Below the pieces are notes generated by a model. That model made no database searches. It saw nothing but the letters and a program-made list of their open reading frames with translations, and was not told the origin of the DNA. From Blastococcus sp. TBT05-19 (GTDB taxonomy: Bacteria; Actinomycetota; Actinomycetes; Mycobacteriales; Geodermatophilaceae), in NCBI RefSeq assembly GCF_003319095.1, contig NZ_QOHI01000003.1:372001-436000 (forward strand): DNA of 64,000 nucleotides, read 5' to 3'. This document shows positions 31,284-41,927 of this stretch, piece by piece. Both the position numbers and the translations under genes were made by a program. Position 1 is the first letter of the stretch. Each line of letters opens with the position of its first letter.

Positions 31284-33010
31284 GCCGGTCCCGGGCGCTC
31301 GCGGGCGCCCTGCTCGCGGCGCTGCTCCCGCTCGCGTCCTGCTCCACGGTCCCGACCAGCTCGCCGACGGTGGAGATCCCGCAGGCACCGGTCCGGCCGG
31401 CGGAGTCCGTCGGCATCGAGCCGCTGCCCCCCGCGCCCGGCGCCATCGCCGAGGAGGTCGTGCGCACGTTCATCGACGCCTCGGCCAGCACGGCACGCCG
31501 GCACCCGGTGGCCCGCCTGCACCTCGCGCCCGAAGCGGCCGAGACCTGGTCCGACGAGACCGGCATCAGCGTCATCGGCACCGACTACGCGATCGTCACG
31601 ACCGACGCCGGCACGGTGTCCATCACGGCCAACCTCATCGGCACGGTCGATCCGCGGGGGGTGTTCACCGTCGCCGGCCGCGGGGTCTTCACCCGCGAGT
31701 TCCGCCTGGTCCAGGTGGACGGCGAGTGGCGGATCAGCGACCCACCCGACGGCCTGATCATGCTCCAGCCGGACTTCCAGCGGCTCTACGACGAGGTGCA
31801 GGCCTACTTCCTCGACCCCACCGCCTCCCGCGTCGTCCCCGATCCGCGCTACCTCGTCGTCGGCGACGCCCAGCCCACGGCGCTGGTGGAGCGGCTGCTC
31901 GGCGGGCCCTCGTCGGCCCTGGCCGCCGGCGTCTCCAACCCGCTCAACGGGGTGCAGCTGGGCCGCTCCGTGGTGGTCGAGGACGGCACCGCCACCGTGG
32001 AGCTCACCGGGCTGCCGGCGGACTCGCCGCTGCTGGACCAGGTCTGCCCTCAGCTGGTCTGGTCGCTGCAGCAGCTGGGCGGCGGCCGGATCAGCGACGT
32101 CGTCGTCGTGGTGGACGGCGAGCCGGTGTCGCCGGAGCGCATCCCGGAGCGGCAGACGGTCGAGGACTGGGCGTCCTTCGACCCCGACGCCGTGCCGGTC
32201 GACGGCGTGGGCCACTACATCGACGCCGGCGGCCTGCGCACCGCCGTCGAGGGCGCGCCCACCCCCGGGCCGGCGGGGGAGGGCGTCTACGGCCTGACCA
32301 GCGCCGCCGTCGCCGCCGACCCCCGGAGCGGGCAGCTCTCCTTCCTCGCCGGGGTGCGGCCGGAGGGGACCGGGGCGACGCTCCTCGCCGGTCCGTACGA
32401 CGGCCCGCTGACGGAGGTCCTCTCCGGTGCCTCGCTGACCGCGCCGACCGTGCCCGGGACCCGCGCCGAGGCCTGGGTGGTCCAGGACGGCACGACGGTG
32501 GTGCGCGTGCCCGCCGGAGCGCCGCCGCAGCCGGTGACCGCACCGACCCTGGCCGGGCTGGGCCGCACCGACGTGCTGCAGCTGTCCCCGGACGGCGTGC
32601 GTGCCGCCGTCGTCATCGACGGGCCGGAGGGCAGGCGGCTGTACGTGGGCACCGTGGTGCGCTCGCCCGCGGACGGCGCCGTCGTGCTGCGCGACCTCCG
32701 GGAGGCGGCACCGACGCTGGCCCAGGTCATCGACGTCGGCTGGCGCGACAGCAGCAGCCTGCTGGTGCTGGCCGGCGACGAGAGCCGGGACCGGATCGTG
32801 CCCTACTCGGTCGGTGTGGACGGCTGGGACCTGACGCGGGTCAGCACGTCCGGCCTGCCCAGCCAGCCGACCGCCCTGGCGGTGGCCCCCTCGCGACCGG
32901 CCCTGGTGAGCGCGGGCGGCACGGTGTGGCGGCTCGCCGGCGGCACCTGGAGCACCCTCGTCCGCGGCGCCGAGCCGCTCGTCGGAGGGGCGCCCTTCTA
33001 CCCGCTGTGA
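31280..33010 (+). CDS. lpqB: Lipoprotein LpqB
   Basis: Surface lipoprotein thought to modulate MtrB. 576 residues. The signal peptide ends LLPLASC, a lipobox. A GerMN-like domain follows (about residues 150-290: PTALVERLLGGPSSALAAGV and ELTGLPADSPLLDQVCPQL), then a WD/beta-propeller-like C-terminal half with LGRTDVLQLSPDGVRAAVVI. GTG 31280 overlaps mtrB, so MtrB and LpqB are translated together. The order mtrA-mtrB-lpqB is the actinobacterial standard. Confidence 0.93.
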   Translation: MSRSRALAGALLAALLPLASCSTVPTSSPTVEIPQAPVRPAESVGIEPLPPAPGAIAEEVVRTFIDASASTARRHPVARLHLAPEAAETWSDETGISVIGTDYAIVTTDAGTVSITANLIGTVDPRGVFTVAGRGVFTREFRLVQVDGEWRISDPPDGLIMLQPDFQRLYDEVQAYFLDPTASRVVPDPRYLVVGDAQPTALVERLLGGPSSALAAGVSNPLNGVQLGRSVVVEDGTATVELTGLPADSPLLDQVCPQLVWSLQQLGGGRISDVVVVVDGEPVSPERIPERQTVEDWASFDPDAVPVDGVGHYIDAGGLRTAVEGAPTPGPAGEGVYGLTSAAVAADPRSGQLSFLAGVRPEGTGATLLAGPYDGPLTEVLSGASLTAPTVPGTRAEAWVVQDGTTVVRVPAGAPPQPVTAPTLAGLGRTDVLQLSPDGVRAAVVIDGPEGRRLYVGTVVRSPADGAVVLRDLREAAPTLAQVIDVGWRDSSSLLVLAGDESRDRIVPYSVGVDGWDLTRVSTSGLPSQPTALAVAPSRPALVSAGGTVWRLAGGTWSTLVRGAEPLVGGAPFYPL

Positions 33011-33078
33011 GCCGGAGGCCGTCCACAGCTGGACGGCCCGAGCGGTCGGGGTGGTCGGTTGCCGGGCACGCTGGCCCG

Positions 33079-33870
33079 ATGGGCGTGTTCCCGTCGCTGG
33101 CCGACCTCGTGCTGCCGCGCACCTGTGCGGGCTGCGGGGTGCCGGGGCGGAGCCTGTGCCCGCGGTGCGCCGTCCTGCTCACCGTGCCGCGCCTGGCCCA
33201 GCCCCGCCGGTTCCCGGAGGGGTTGCCGCCGACGGTGGCCGCCGGCGCCTACGCCGGAGCGGTCCGGCCGGTCGTCAACGCCTTCAAGGAGCACGGCCGG
33301 GCCGAGCTGGCCCGGCCGCTCGGCGTCGCCCTGGCCCTCGCGGTCGCCGCTGTGCGCACCGGCGTGCCCGGTCCGGCGCGGCCGGTGGTGCTGGTCCCGG
33401 TCCCGGGGTCGCGCGCCGCGCTGGCCGCTCGCGGCCGGGACCACGTCCGCGAGCTGACCGTCCGGGCGGTCGCCGAGCTGCGGGCGCAGGGGGTGGCCGC
33501 CGAGCAGCGCCGGCTGCTGCGCCGCCGTGGCCGGGTCCGCGACTCCGCCGGCCTGACGGCGGTCCAGCGGCGGGCGAACCTCGCCGGCACCTTCGTCGGC
33601 GAGCACCCGGACGGGCGGCTCCCGGCCGGTGCGCTGCTGGTGCTCGTCGACGACGTCGTGACGACCGGCGCCACGCTGTGCGCCGCGGCGGAGGCGCTGG
33701 CCGGCGGCGCGGCGGGGGGTGCGCCGCCGGTGCTGGCGGCGGTCGTGGCCGCCACCCCGAGGCCGCTCCCGGGGACGTCCGGGCGCGCTACCGGGTCGCA
33801 CGGGTACCGGGTCCGGAACGTCCCTCAGCTGCACCACGATCGACTGTCGGGACCGGGGAGGAGCGACTAG
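33079..33870 (+). CDS. ComF-family phosphoribosyltransferase
   Basis: 263 residues. The N-terminal zinc motif CAGCGVPGRSLCPRC precedes a linker; the PRPP-binding loop is VLVDDVVTTGATLCAAAEAL. FKEHGRAELARPL and LVPVPGSRAALAARGRDHV are also ComF signatures. ComF proteins support DNA uptake in competent bacteria, but the actinobacterial members have no proven role. ATG 33079 is used. It lies between lpqB and hpf, as in mycobacteria. Confidence 0.88.
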   Translation: MGVFPSLADLVLPRTCAGCGVPGRSLCPRCAVLLTVPRLAQPRRFPEGLPPTVAAGAYAGAVRPVVNAFKEHGRAELARPLGVALALAVAAVRTGVPGPARPVVLVPVPGSRAALAARGRDHVRELTVRAVAELRAQGVAAEQRRLLRRRGRVRDSAGLTAVQRRANLAGTFVGEHPDGRLPAGALLVLVDDVVTTGATLCAAAEALAGGAAGGAPPVLAAVVAATPRPLPGTSGRATGSHGYRVRNVPQLHHDRLSGPGRSD

Positions 33871-33909
33871 CGTCGAAGCGACCAATGCCCGTCCCAACCG
33901 GGAGGTCTC

Positions 33910-34596
33910 ATGGAGATCGTGGTCCGTGGTCGTAACGTCGAAGTTCCCGAGCACTACCGGCAGCACGTGGAGGACAAGGTCGGTCAGCTGGAGCGGTTCG
34001 ACACCAAGCTCTCGCGCATCGACGTGGAACTCTTCCACGAGAAGAACCCCCGCCAGTCGGCCAACTGCCAGCGGGTGGAGATCACCCTGCGGGGCAAGGG
34101 CCCCGTCGTCCGCGCCGAGGCCTGCGGGCCGGACTTCTACGCGGCGCTCGACCTGGCCTCCGGCAAGCTGGACAACCGGCTGCGCCGGGCGGCCGACCGC
34201 CGCCGGGTCCACCACGGCCGCCGGACGCCGGAGAGCGTCCGCCTGCCGGGCTCGGGCCTCGACGCCGGCGTTCCCGAGCTCGCCATCGAGGCGCAGCTGG
34301 AGCGCGACCGCGAGCTGGCCGGCGGCCCGCACCTCACCGAGCTCGACGAGCACCTGCCCGGTCAGGTCGTGCGGGAGAAGCACCACCCGGCGACGCCGAT
34401 GACCGTCGACCAAGCGCTCCACGAGATGGAGCTGGTCGGCCACGACTTCTTCCTCTTCCAGTGCGCCGACACCGGCCAGCCGACGGTCGTCTACCGCCGG
34501 CACGCCTACGACTACGGCCTGATCCGCCTCGACCCCGTCTCCGCGGACGGCGCCGTGCCGGCGTCGGCCGCGGTGGCGCAGCCGGCGACGGTCTGA
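33910..34596 (+). CDS. hpf: Ribosome hibernation promoting factor, long form
   Basis: Dimerises 70S ribosomes in resting cells. 228 residues, the long form: the N-terminal domain MEIVVRGRNVEVPEHYRQHV binds the ribosome, and the C-terminal domain (MTVDQALHEMELVGHDFFLF, VVYRRHAYDYGLIRLDP) dimerises. GGGAGG lies 7 bp before ATG 33910. Its stop codon is inside a 45-bp palindrome shared with the convergent acetyltransferase gene. Confidence 0.95.
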   Translation: MEIVVRGRNVEVPEHYRQHVEDKVGQLERFDTKLSRIDVELFHEKNPRQSANCQRVEITLRGKGPVVRAEACGPDFYAALDLASGKLDNRLRRAADRRRVHHGRRTPESVRLPGSGLDAGVPELAIEAQLERDRELAGGPHLTELDEHLPGQVVREKHHPATPMTVDQALHEMELVGHDFFLFQCADTGQPTVVYRRHAYDYGLIRLDPVSADGAVPASAAVAQPATV

Positions 34597-34638
34597 CCTG
34601 GGCGGGGCGCGGCCGCCGGCCGCGCCCCGCCCAGGTCA
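34594..34638. terminator. 45-bp perfect palindrome carrying both convergent stop codons
   Basis: A 21-bp arm beginning TGACCTGGGCGGGG pairs perfectly with the arm ending CCCCGCCCAGGTCA around the 3-base loop GCC. The first three bases are the TGA stop of hpf. The last three (TCA) are the TGA stop of the minus-strand acetyltransferase gene. It should terminate both transcripts. Confidence 0.85.
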
Positions 34639-35133
34639 GTCACCGGGCAACCGGCCGAACAGCACCGCGTCCCGCCAGGTGCCGTCGCGCTGCTCCAGCG
34701 CGGCCCGCACGACACCCTCGTCCCGGAAGCCGGCGCGCCGCGCGACGGCCTGGGATGCGGCGTTGCCGACGTCGACGAACAGGTGCACCCGGGGCGCGCC
34801 CAGGCCCAGCGCCCACTCGGCGAGGGCGTGCGCGGCCTCCGCCGCGTAGCCGTGCCCGCGCGCCCACGGCGCGATCCAGTAGCCGATCTCCGGCCCGAGC
34901 CGTCCCGGGCGCAGGTAGGCGCCGGCGGAGCCGACGAGGTCACCGGCCGCCTCGACCGCGGTGGTCAGACCGGTCCCCTCGGTGCGCTCACCGGGCGCCA
35001 CCTCCTCGACGAACGTCCTCGCCGAGTCCCGCGTGTAGGGCACCGGCAGCTGGCCGATCCACCGCTGGATGTGCGGGTCCTGGCAGGCGCGGTGCACCTG
35101 GTCGACGTCGCCGGGGCGGTAGGGCCGCAGCAC
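34636..35133 (-). CDS. GNAT-family N-acetyltransferase (RimJ/RimL type)
   Basis: 165 residues. LRPYRPGDVDQVHRACQDPH at the N-terminus, IGYWIAPWARGHGYAAEAAH (acetyl-CoA loop R-x-x-G-x-A) and LFVDVGNAASQAVARRAGFR with GVVRAALEQRDGTWRDAVLF are RimJ/RimL-type signatures. The substrate is unknown. GTG 35133 is the start and lies at the edge of a dispersed palindromic repeat, which therefore occupies its untranslated leader. It is probably transcribed after the PPOX-type gene. Confidence 0.85.
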   Translation of the reverse strand: MLRPYRPGDVDQVHRACQDPHIQRWIGQLPVPYTRDSARTFVEEVAPGERTEGTGLTTAVEAAGDLVGSAGAYLRPGRLGPEIGYWIAPWARGHGYAAEAAHALAEWALGLGAPRVHLFVDVGNAASQAVARRAGFRDEGVVRAALEQRDGTWRDAVLFGRLPGD

Positions 35134-35196
35134 GAGACGGCCCCGTCCAGAGGCTCGCCGCGAGCGTGCGAGCGGTGAGGGGGACGGGGTGTTTCC
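35134..35196. repeat. Dispersed palindromic repeat, copy C (reverse orientation)
   Basis: On the minus strand it contains CACCGCTCGCACGCTCGCGG between arms CCCCGTCC and GGACGGGG, matching the core of copies A and D. It fills the whole gap between the stop of the PPOX-type gene and the start of the acetyltransferase gene, so it could attenuate the downstream gene. Confidence 0.7.
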
Positions 35197-35589
35197 TCAG
35201 GCGTTGCCCAGGATGCGGTCCACCGAGATCTCGATGACCACGCGGGCCGGGTTCTCGCGGGGCTGCCGGTACCGCTGCGCGTACCGCTCGACCGCGTCGG
35301 CGACCGAGCCGGCGTCGTCCCGCACCACGGCCGATCCCTCCAGGGTCGCCCAGCGGCGGCCGTCGACCTGGCACACGGCGACGCGGGCCTGCCCGTCGCG
35401 GACGTGCCGGGCCTTGGCCGAGGTGCCCGACGTGATCACCCGCGCGGTGCGCGTCGCGGCGTCGTAGGTGACGCCGACCGGCACCACGTGCGGGGTGCCG
35501 TCGGGGCGCAGCGTGGTCAGCGTCGCGAGGTGCCGTTCGGTGAAGAACAGCAGCAGACCGGGGCCGGGGTCGGAGAGGTCGCGCGCCAT
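35197..35589 (-). CDS. PPOX-class flavin/F420-binding oxidoreductase-like protein
   Basis: 130 residues, split-barrel fold. [20 protein letters not shown] at the N-terminus and [20 protein letters not shown], then [11 protein letters not shown], are typical of the pyridoxamine-5'-phosphate-oxidase-like family, many of whose actinobacterial members use F420. Cofactor use is inferred from the family and from the fbi genes in this window. It is divergent from secA with 82 bp between them. Confidence 0.85.
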   Translation of the reverse strand: MARDLSDPGPGLLLFFTERHLATLTTLRPDGTPHVVPVGVTYDAATRTARVITSGTSAKARHVRDGQARVAVCQVDGRRWATLEGSAVVRDDAGSVADAVERYAQRYRQPRENPARVVIEISVDRILGNA

Positions 35590-35671
35590 CGGTGCAGCGT
35601 ACGGATGGGACGCGTGGTGCCGCGGACGGTCGGGGGACCGCTCCCGGGGCCGGGCCGCCTACGCTGGGGAC

Positions 35672-38608
<2,937 letters not shown>

Positions 38609-38625
38609 GCCGGTCCCGTCGAACC

Positions 38626-38664
38626 GAGAGGGCCCCTGCCGACACCGTCGGCAGGGGCCCTCTC
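38626..38664. terminator. Strong hairpin after secA
   Basis: The 18-base arm GAGAGGGCCCCTGCCGAC pairs perfectly with its complement across the loop ACC, followed by TCGTCGT. It separates secA from the convergent Rv3235-like gene, so it likely works in both directions. Confidence 0.85.
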
Positions 38665-38674
38665 GTCGTGGTGC

Positions 38675-39217
38675 TCAGCCGACCTGGAGCACGGTGCAGC
38701 GCCAGCGACCGTCGATGCCCTCCAGCCGGGCCGCGACCGCGTGCGCCCGCCCGCCGCGGTGTGCCACCGCGCTGATCTCCGCCACGCCGTCGACCGGCTC
38801 GCACACGCGCATCCGCCCGACCACCAGGGGGGCGCTGCCCTCGGCGCACCACGCCGGCCGGCGGCCACCCACGAGCGCCGCGTAGATCCCCGGCGAGGTC
38901 AGGTCGCGGACGTGCGCCAGCGGGCGCCGGCCGGCCAGCGCCTCGAGCGTCGTGCGGACCAGGCGGTGCCCGGCCTCGACTGCCGGGGGCAGGTCGGCGC
39001 GGGTGGAGCGGACCGGGCCGAACTCGTCGGCCGGCATCCCCGTGATGGCCTGCCGGGGCGGCGGGCCGGGCCGGTGCACCGGGCGGGGGATCGCGCGGTC
39101 GGGCTCGACCAGGCGCAACGGGGTCCGCTCCTGCAGCGGCGGCTGCGGGGTCGGGACGACGGTCAGCCGGAGTGCGGGCCGGGCGACGGGCGGTGCGGTG
39201 CGGGTGGGTGCGGTCAT
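38675..39217 (-). CDS. Rv3235-like family protein
   Basis: 180 residues. The Pro-rich, disordered N-terminal ~70 residues are followed by AGHRLVRTTLEALAGRRPLA, HVRDLTSPGIYAAL, VGRMRVCEPVDGVAEISAVA and a C-terminus ending DGRWRCTVLQVG. This conserved helical-then-beta pattern is the Rv3235 family, found close to secA1 across actinobacteria. Function is unknown. It may be cotranscribed with the LysM gene 27 bp upstream. Confidence 0.8.
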   Translation of the reverse strand: MTAPTRTAPPVARPALRLTVVPTPQPPLQERTPLRLVEPDRAIPRPVHRPGPPPRQAITGMPADEFGPVRSTRADLPPAVEAGHRLVRTTLEALAGRRPLAHVRDLTSPGIYAALVGGRRPAWCAEGSAPLVVGRMRVCEPVDGVAEISAVAHRGGRAHAVAARLEGIDGRWRCTVLQVG

Positions 39218-39244
39218 CGGGAGCTCCCTGCAGCGTGGGGTGGG

Positions 39245-39943
39245 TCAGTGGGTGGGCGGGCGCAGGACCTGGCCCGGCAGGAGGAGGTCGGGGTCCGGGC
39301 CGATCACCTCGGCGTTGGTCTGCCACCACGCCTGGACGGCGTGCGCCACGTCGGCGGTGGAGGGCGCCGAGCCGGTCGCGGCCAGGTGCCGCTCGGCGAT
39401 GTCCCACAGGCAGTCGCCGCGGACGACGACGTGCTCGCCGGCGACCGGCGCCTGCGGCCAGTCGGGGAGGACGTCGGCGCCGGGGAGAGCGGGGGCGGGA
39501 GCCGACGCTGCCCCGGGCCAGTCGGGCACCCCGCCGGGAGGCGCCGTCTCCTCCGCCGCCGCGACCGCGGGCGTCGCGACCACGACGGCGAGCCCGAGGG
39601 CCGGCGGGGCGATGCCGAGGCCGACGCCGAGCGCGAGGGCCGCGGCGCGGCGCGCCCCGGCGGGCAGCACGCGGCGCAGCAGCCCGTCGGCCATCCGGCC
39701 CGAGAGCCCGGGGAGGGCCGAGGCCGCGGTGAGGGCCAGCCCGAGCGCGCCCCAGCACCACACGAGCCAGGCCAGCAGCCCGGCCAGGTGCAGCACGAGG
39801 GCGTCGGCCCCCGCGGCATCCACGGTCGCCTGGGCGTGGCCGAGAGCGTCGGCACTGCCGCGCAGGGGCGGGGTGAGCGCGGCGAGCAGGACGGCGGCGA
39901 CGGCCATGCCTGCCGCTGTGCCGAGCAGTCGTCGTACCGACAT
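39245..39943 (-). CDS. LysM-domain membrane protein
   Basis: 232 residues. Hydrophobic segments at the N-terminus (GTAAGMAVAAVLLAALT), near residue 60 (LHLAGLLAWLVWCWGALGLA) and near 125 are followed by a Pro-rich linker. The C-terminal LysM motif reads HVVVRGDCLWDIAERHLAA, with the usual VxxGDxLWxIA core. It should bind peptidoglycan while anchored in the membrane. I chose ATG 39943; a longer start would run into the direct-repeat region upstream. Confidence 0.85.
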   Translation of the reverse strand: MSVRRLLGTAAGMAVAAVLLAALTPPLRGSADALGHAQATVDAAGADALVLHLAGLLAWLVWCWGALGLALTAASALPGLSGRMADGLLRRVLPAGARRAAALALGVGLGIAPPALGLAVVVATPAVAAAEETAPPGGVPDWPGAASAPAPALPGADVLPDWPQAPVAGEHVVVRGDCLWDIAERHLAATGSAPSTADVAHAVQAWWQTNAEVIGPDPDLLLPGQVLRPPTH

Positions 39944-39981
39944 CACGCCTCCGAACCGTTGATGGGGCCACACTAAAACAA

Positions 39982-40000
39982 GCAAACGCATGCAAACGCA
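39982..40000. promoter_or_regulatory. Direct repeat GCAAACGCA x2 between divergent genes
   Basis: GCAAACGCA at 39982-39990 is repeated at 39992-40000, a 10-bp period, in an A-rich stretch that is unusual here (AAAACAAGCAAACGCA). It lies midway between the LysM gene and the divergent 189-residue gene. Head-to-tail repeats one helical turn apart are the kind of site bound by BldC-like MerR/excisionase proteins, and one is encoded at 40604-40858. Confidence 0.45.
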
Positions 40001-40029
40001 AGTATCGACGTGCATCTACGCTGGCGGGC

Positions 40030-40599
40030 ATGCGGTGGCAGCAGCTGTTCGCGGACCTGCAGGCGCAGTTCGAGGCCGCGGAAGACGCGGAGGCGCGAGC
40101 GGAGTGGGCGTCGCGCGCCCGCGCGGAGATGGGGGCGGTCCGGCTCGCCGACCGGCTCGGGGGCTCGGTGGGTGCGCACCTCACGCTGACCTGCCGGGGC
40201 GCGGGACGGGTGAGCGGCGTTCTCGCCGAGACGGGCAGCGACTGGCTGCTGCTGACCGACGACCGCGGGCGCGACCAGCTGGTGTCGGTGGCCGCCGTGC
40301 GTGCGGTCGGGGGCCTGGGGCGCCTGAGCGCGATGCCGGAGGAGGAGGGGTCGGTGCGCGCGCGGCTGGACCTGCGCCGCGCGCTACGAGGTCTGGCCCG
40401 CGACCGGAGCGCGGTGCAGGTCGTCCTGGACGACGGCACCGCGCTGACCGGGACGGTCGACCGGGTGGGGGCCGACTACGTGGAGCTGGCCGAGCACGCC
40501 GCCGACGAGCCGCGGCGGTCCGGGGCGGTGCGCTCGGTGCAGGCGGTCGTCATCGGCGCGGTGGCGGTGGTGCGGCCGCTGCTGCCGGGGTGGGACTGA
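40030..40599 (+). CDS. Conserved actinobacterial protein of unknown function
   Basis: 189 residues. MRWQQLFADLQAQFEAAEDA starts a helical, charged N-terminus; two similar beta segments follow, VSGVLAETGSDWLLLTDDRG and LTGTVDRVGADYVELAEHA, each resembling an Sm-like fold in which a small molecule or RNA might bind. No catalytic motif is visible. It faces the small HTH gene, with only 4 bp between the two stops. Confidence 0.65.
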   Translation: MRWQQLFADLQAQFEAAEDAEARAEWASRARAEMGAVRLADRLGGSVGAHLTLTCRGAGRVSGVLAETGSDWLLLTDDRGRDQLVSVAAVRAVGGLGRLSAMPEEEGSVRARLDLRRALRGLARDRSAVQVVLDDGTALTGTVDRVGADYVELAEHAADEPRRSGAVRSVQAVVIGAVAVVRPLLPGWD

Positions 40600-40603
40600 G
40601 ACG

Positions 40604-40858
40604 TCAGGCGCGCTGCTCGGCGGCCGGTGCGTCGGCTGTCGCGGCCGCGGGCTCCTCGGGGACCGAGCCGGCGCGGGCCTCGGCGTACTTCTGCTGGATG
40701 AAGCGCTCGAGCTCGTCCACCTCGACGCGCCACTGGCCGCGGCCGCCGATCTGGATCGCGATCAGCTCCTTGCGCCGGACCAGCGCGTAGGCCTGCGACC
40801 ACGAGACGTTGAGGATCTCGGCGACGTCGTCGAGGGTCAGGAAGCGGGGCGTGGGCAT
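40604..40858 (-). CDS. Small excisionase/BldC-like DNA-binding protein
   Basis: 84 residues. PRFLTLDDVAEILNVSWSQA, followed by YALVRRKELIAIQIGGRGQW, is a MerR/Xis-type winged helix. VEVDELERFIQQKYAEARAG is a helix, and the tail is Ala/Glu-rich. ATG 40858 is the start. It is close in type to BldC, which regulates development in Streptomyces, but the orthology is not proven. Two possible operators are nearby: direct repeats at 39982-40000 and a dyad at 40920-40939. Confidence 0.8.
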   Translation of the reverse strand: MPTPRFLTLDDVAEILNVSWSQAYALVRRKELIAIQIGGRGQWRVEVDELERFIQQKYAEARAGSVPEEPAAATADAPAAEQRA

Positions 40859-40919
40859 CTGCGGTCTCCGTCCGGTCGCCGCCCAGTGTGTCAGCCACGC
40901 CGGGGAACGTGCGCGTCTG

Positions 40920-40939
40920 TCCACACCCGAACGTGTGGA
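40920..40939. promoter_or_regulatory. Dyad-symmetric site in the HTH/SAF divergent region
   Basis: TCCACAC, six bases, GTGTGGA: a perfect 7-bp dyad. The 8-bp palindrome GTTCGAAC lies at 40980-40987 in the same 202-bp gap. Either may be an operator for the HTH gene or the SAF-domain gene. No further element is obvious in the gap. Confidence 0.35.
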
Positions 40940-41060
40940 TGACGGATGCACGGAAACGACTGCGTGCCGCATCATCGGCGTTCGAACGTCGTCAGCGGTC
41001 CGCAACGGCGTGTCAACGCGCGCTTCCCTGCGCTCGACGTGCTGGAAGAGGTGAGGCGCC

Positions 41061-41927
41061 GTGACCGCCCTCCGGAGCCCGGTCCCCGTCCCGGAGGCCG
41101 ATCTGCCCGTCGGCCCGACCCCCCGCCGCGTCAAGGCCCCGACCTGGCTGGACCTGCGGCTGGTGCTGGGAGTCCTGCTCGTGCTCGGCTCGGTGCTGCT
41201 CGGCGCCCGCGTCGTGAGCGCCGCCGACGCCACCGTGCCGGTCTGGAGCGCGGCCGAGGACCTCGCCGCCGGGACCGAGCTCACCGCGGAGGACCTCGTG
41301 GTCGTCGACGTCCGGCTCGACGACGCCGCGAAGGCCTACCTGTCGGGCAGCGCGCGGCCCGAGGGCAGCGTCCTGTCCCGTCCGGTGCGCGCGGGGGAGC
41401 TGCTGCCTCGCACGGCCCTGGAGGAGCCCGGTGACCTGGTGCAGCTGGCCCTCCCGGTCCAGGCCGGCTACGTGCCGCCGGGGCTGCGGCACGGCCGGCT
41501 GATCGACGTCTACGCCGTGGCCGATCCGGCCGCCGGCGCCACCGGGCAGGCGGTCGGCAGCGTCACGCTGGTCGTCGGCCGGGCCCCGGTGCAGGCCACG
41601 ACCGGCAACTCCGACGGGGTCCTCTCCACCCCCTCGACGACGATCCAGGTGGTCGTCAGCGTGCCGGCCGACGAGGCCGCCGACGTGCTCGCGGCGATCG
41701 CCGGCCGCCCGCTGGTGGTCGTCGCGCACGACTCCGTCGACACGTCCGCCGAGGCCGCGGAGCAGGCCCGGGCCAGAGCTGCGGCCCGCCCGTCAGCACC
41801 GGCCCCGGCACCCGCTCCGGCGCCCGCGCCGGCCCCGGCACCGGCCGCCCCGCCGGCCGTCGTCCCCGCGCCCGCCGCCGGTGGCCCGCCGGCGCCCGCG
41901 CCCGCGCCGGCCGGACCGGCCGGCTGA
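41061..41927 (+). CDS. SAF-domain protein (CpaB/RcpC-like)
   Basis: 288 residues. One transmembrane segment (LRLVLGVLLVLGSVLLGARV) is followed by a SAF domain: VWSAAEDLAAGTELTAEDLV, then GSVLSRPVRAGELLPRTAL. CpaB/RcpC proteins carry this fold and belong to Flp/Tad pilus systems. The C-terminal ~55 residues are a Pro-Ala tail. The stop overlaps the start of the CpaE-like gene by one base (TGATG). No other Tad gene is in the window. Confidence 0.8.
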   Translation: MTALRSPVPVPEADLPVGPTPRRVKAPTWLDLRLVLGVLLVLGSVLLGARVVSAADATVPVWSAAEDLAAGTELTAEDLVVVDVRLDDAAKAYLSGSARPEGSVLSRPVRAGELLPRTALEEPGDLVQLALPVQAGYVPPGLRHGRLIDVYAVADPAAGATGQAVGSVTLVVGRAPVQATTGNSDGVLSTPSTTIQVVVSVPADEAADVLAAIAGRPLVVVAHDSVDTSAEAAEQARARAAARPSAPAPAPAPAPAPAPAPAAPPAVVPAPAAGGPPAPAPAPAGPAG

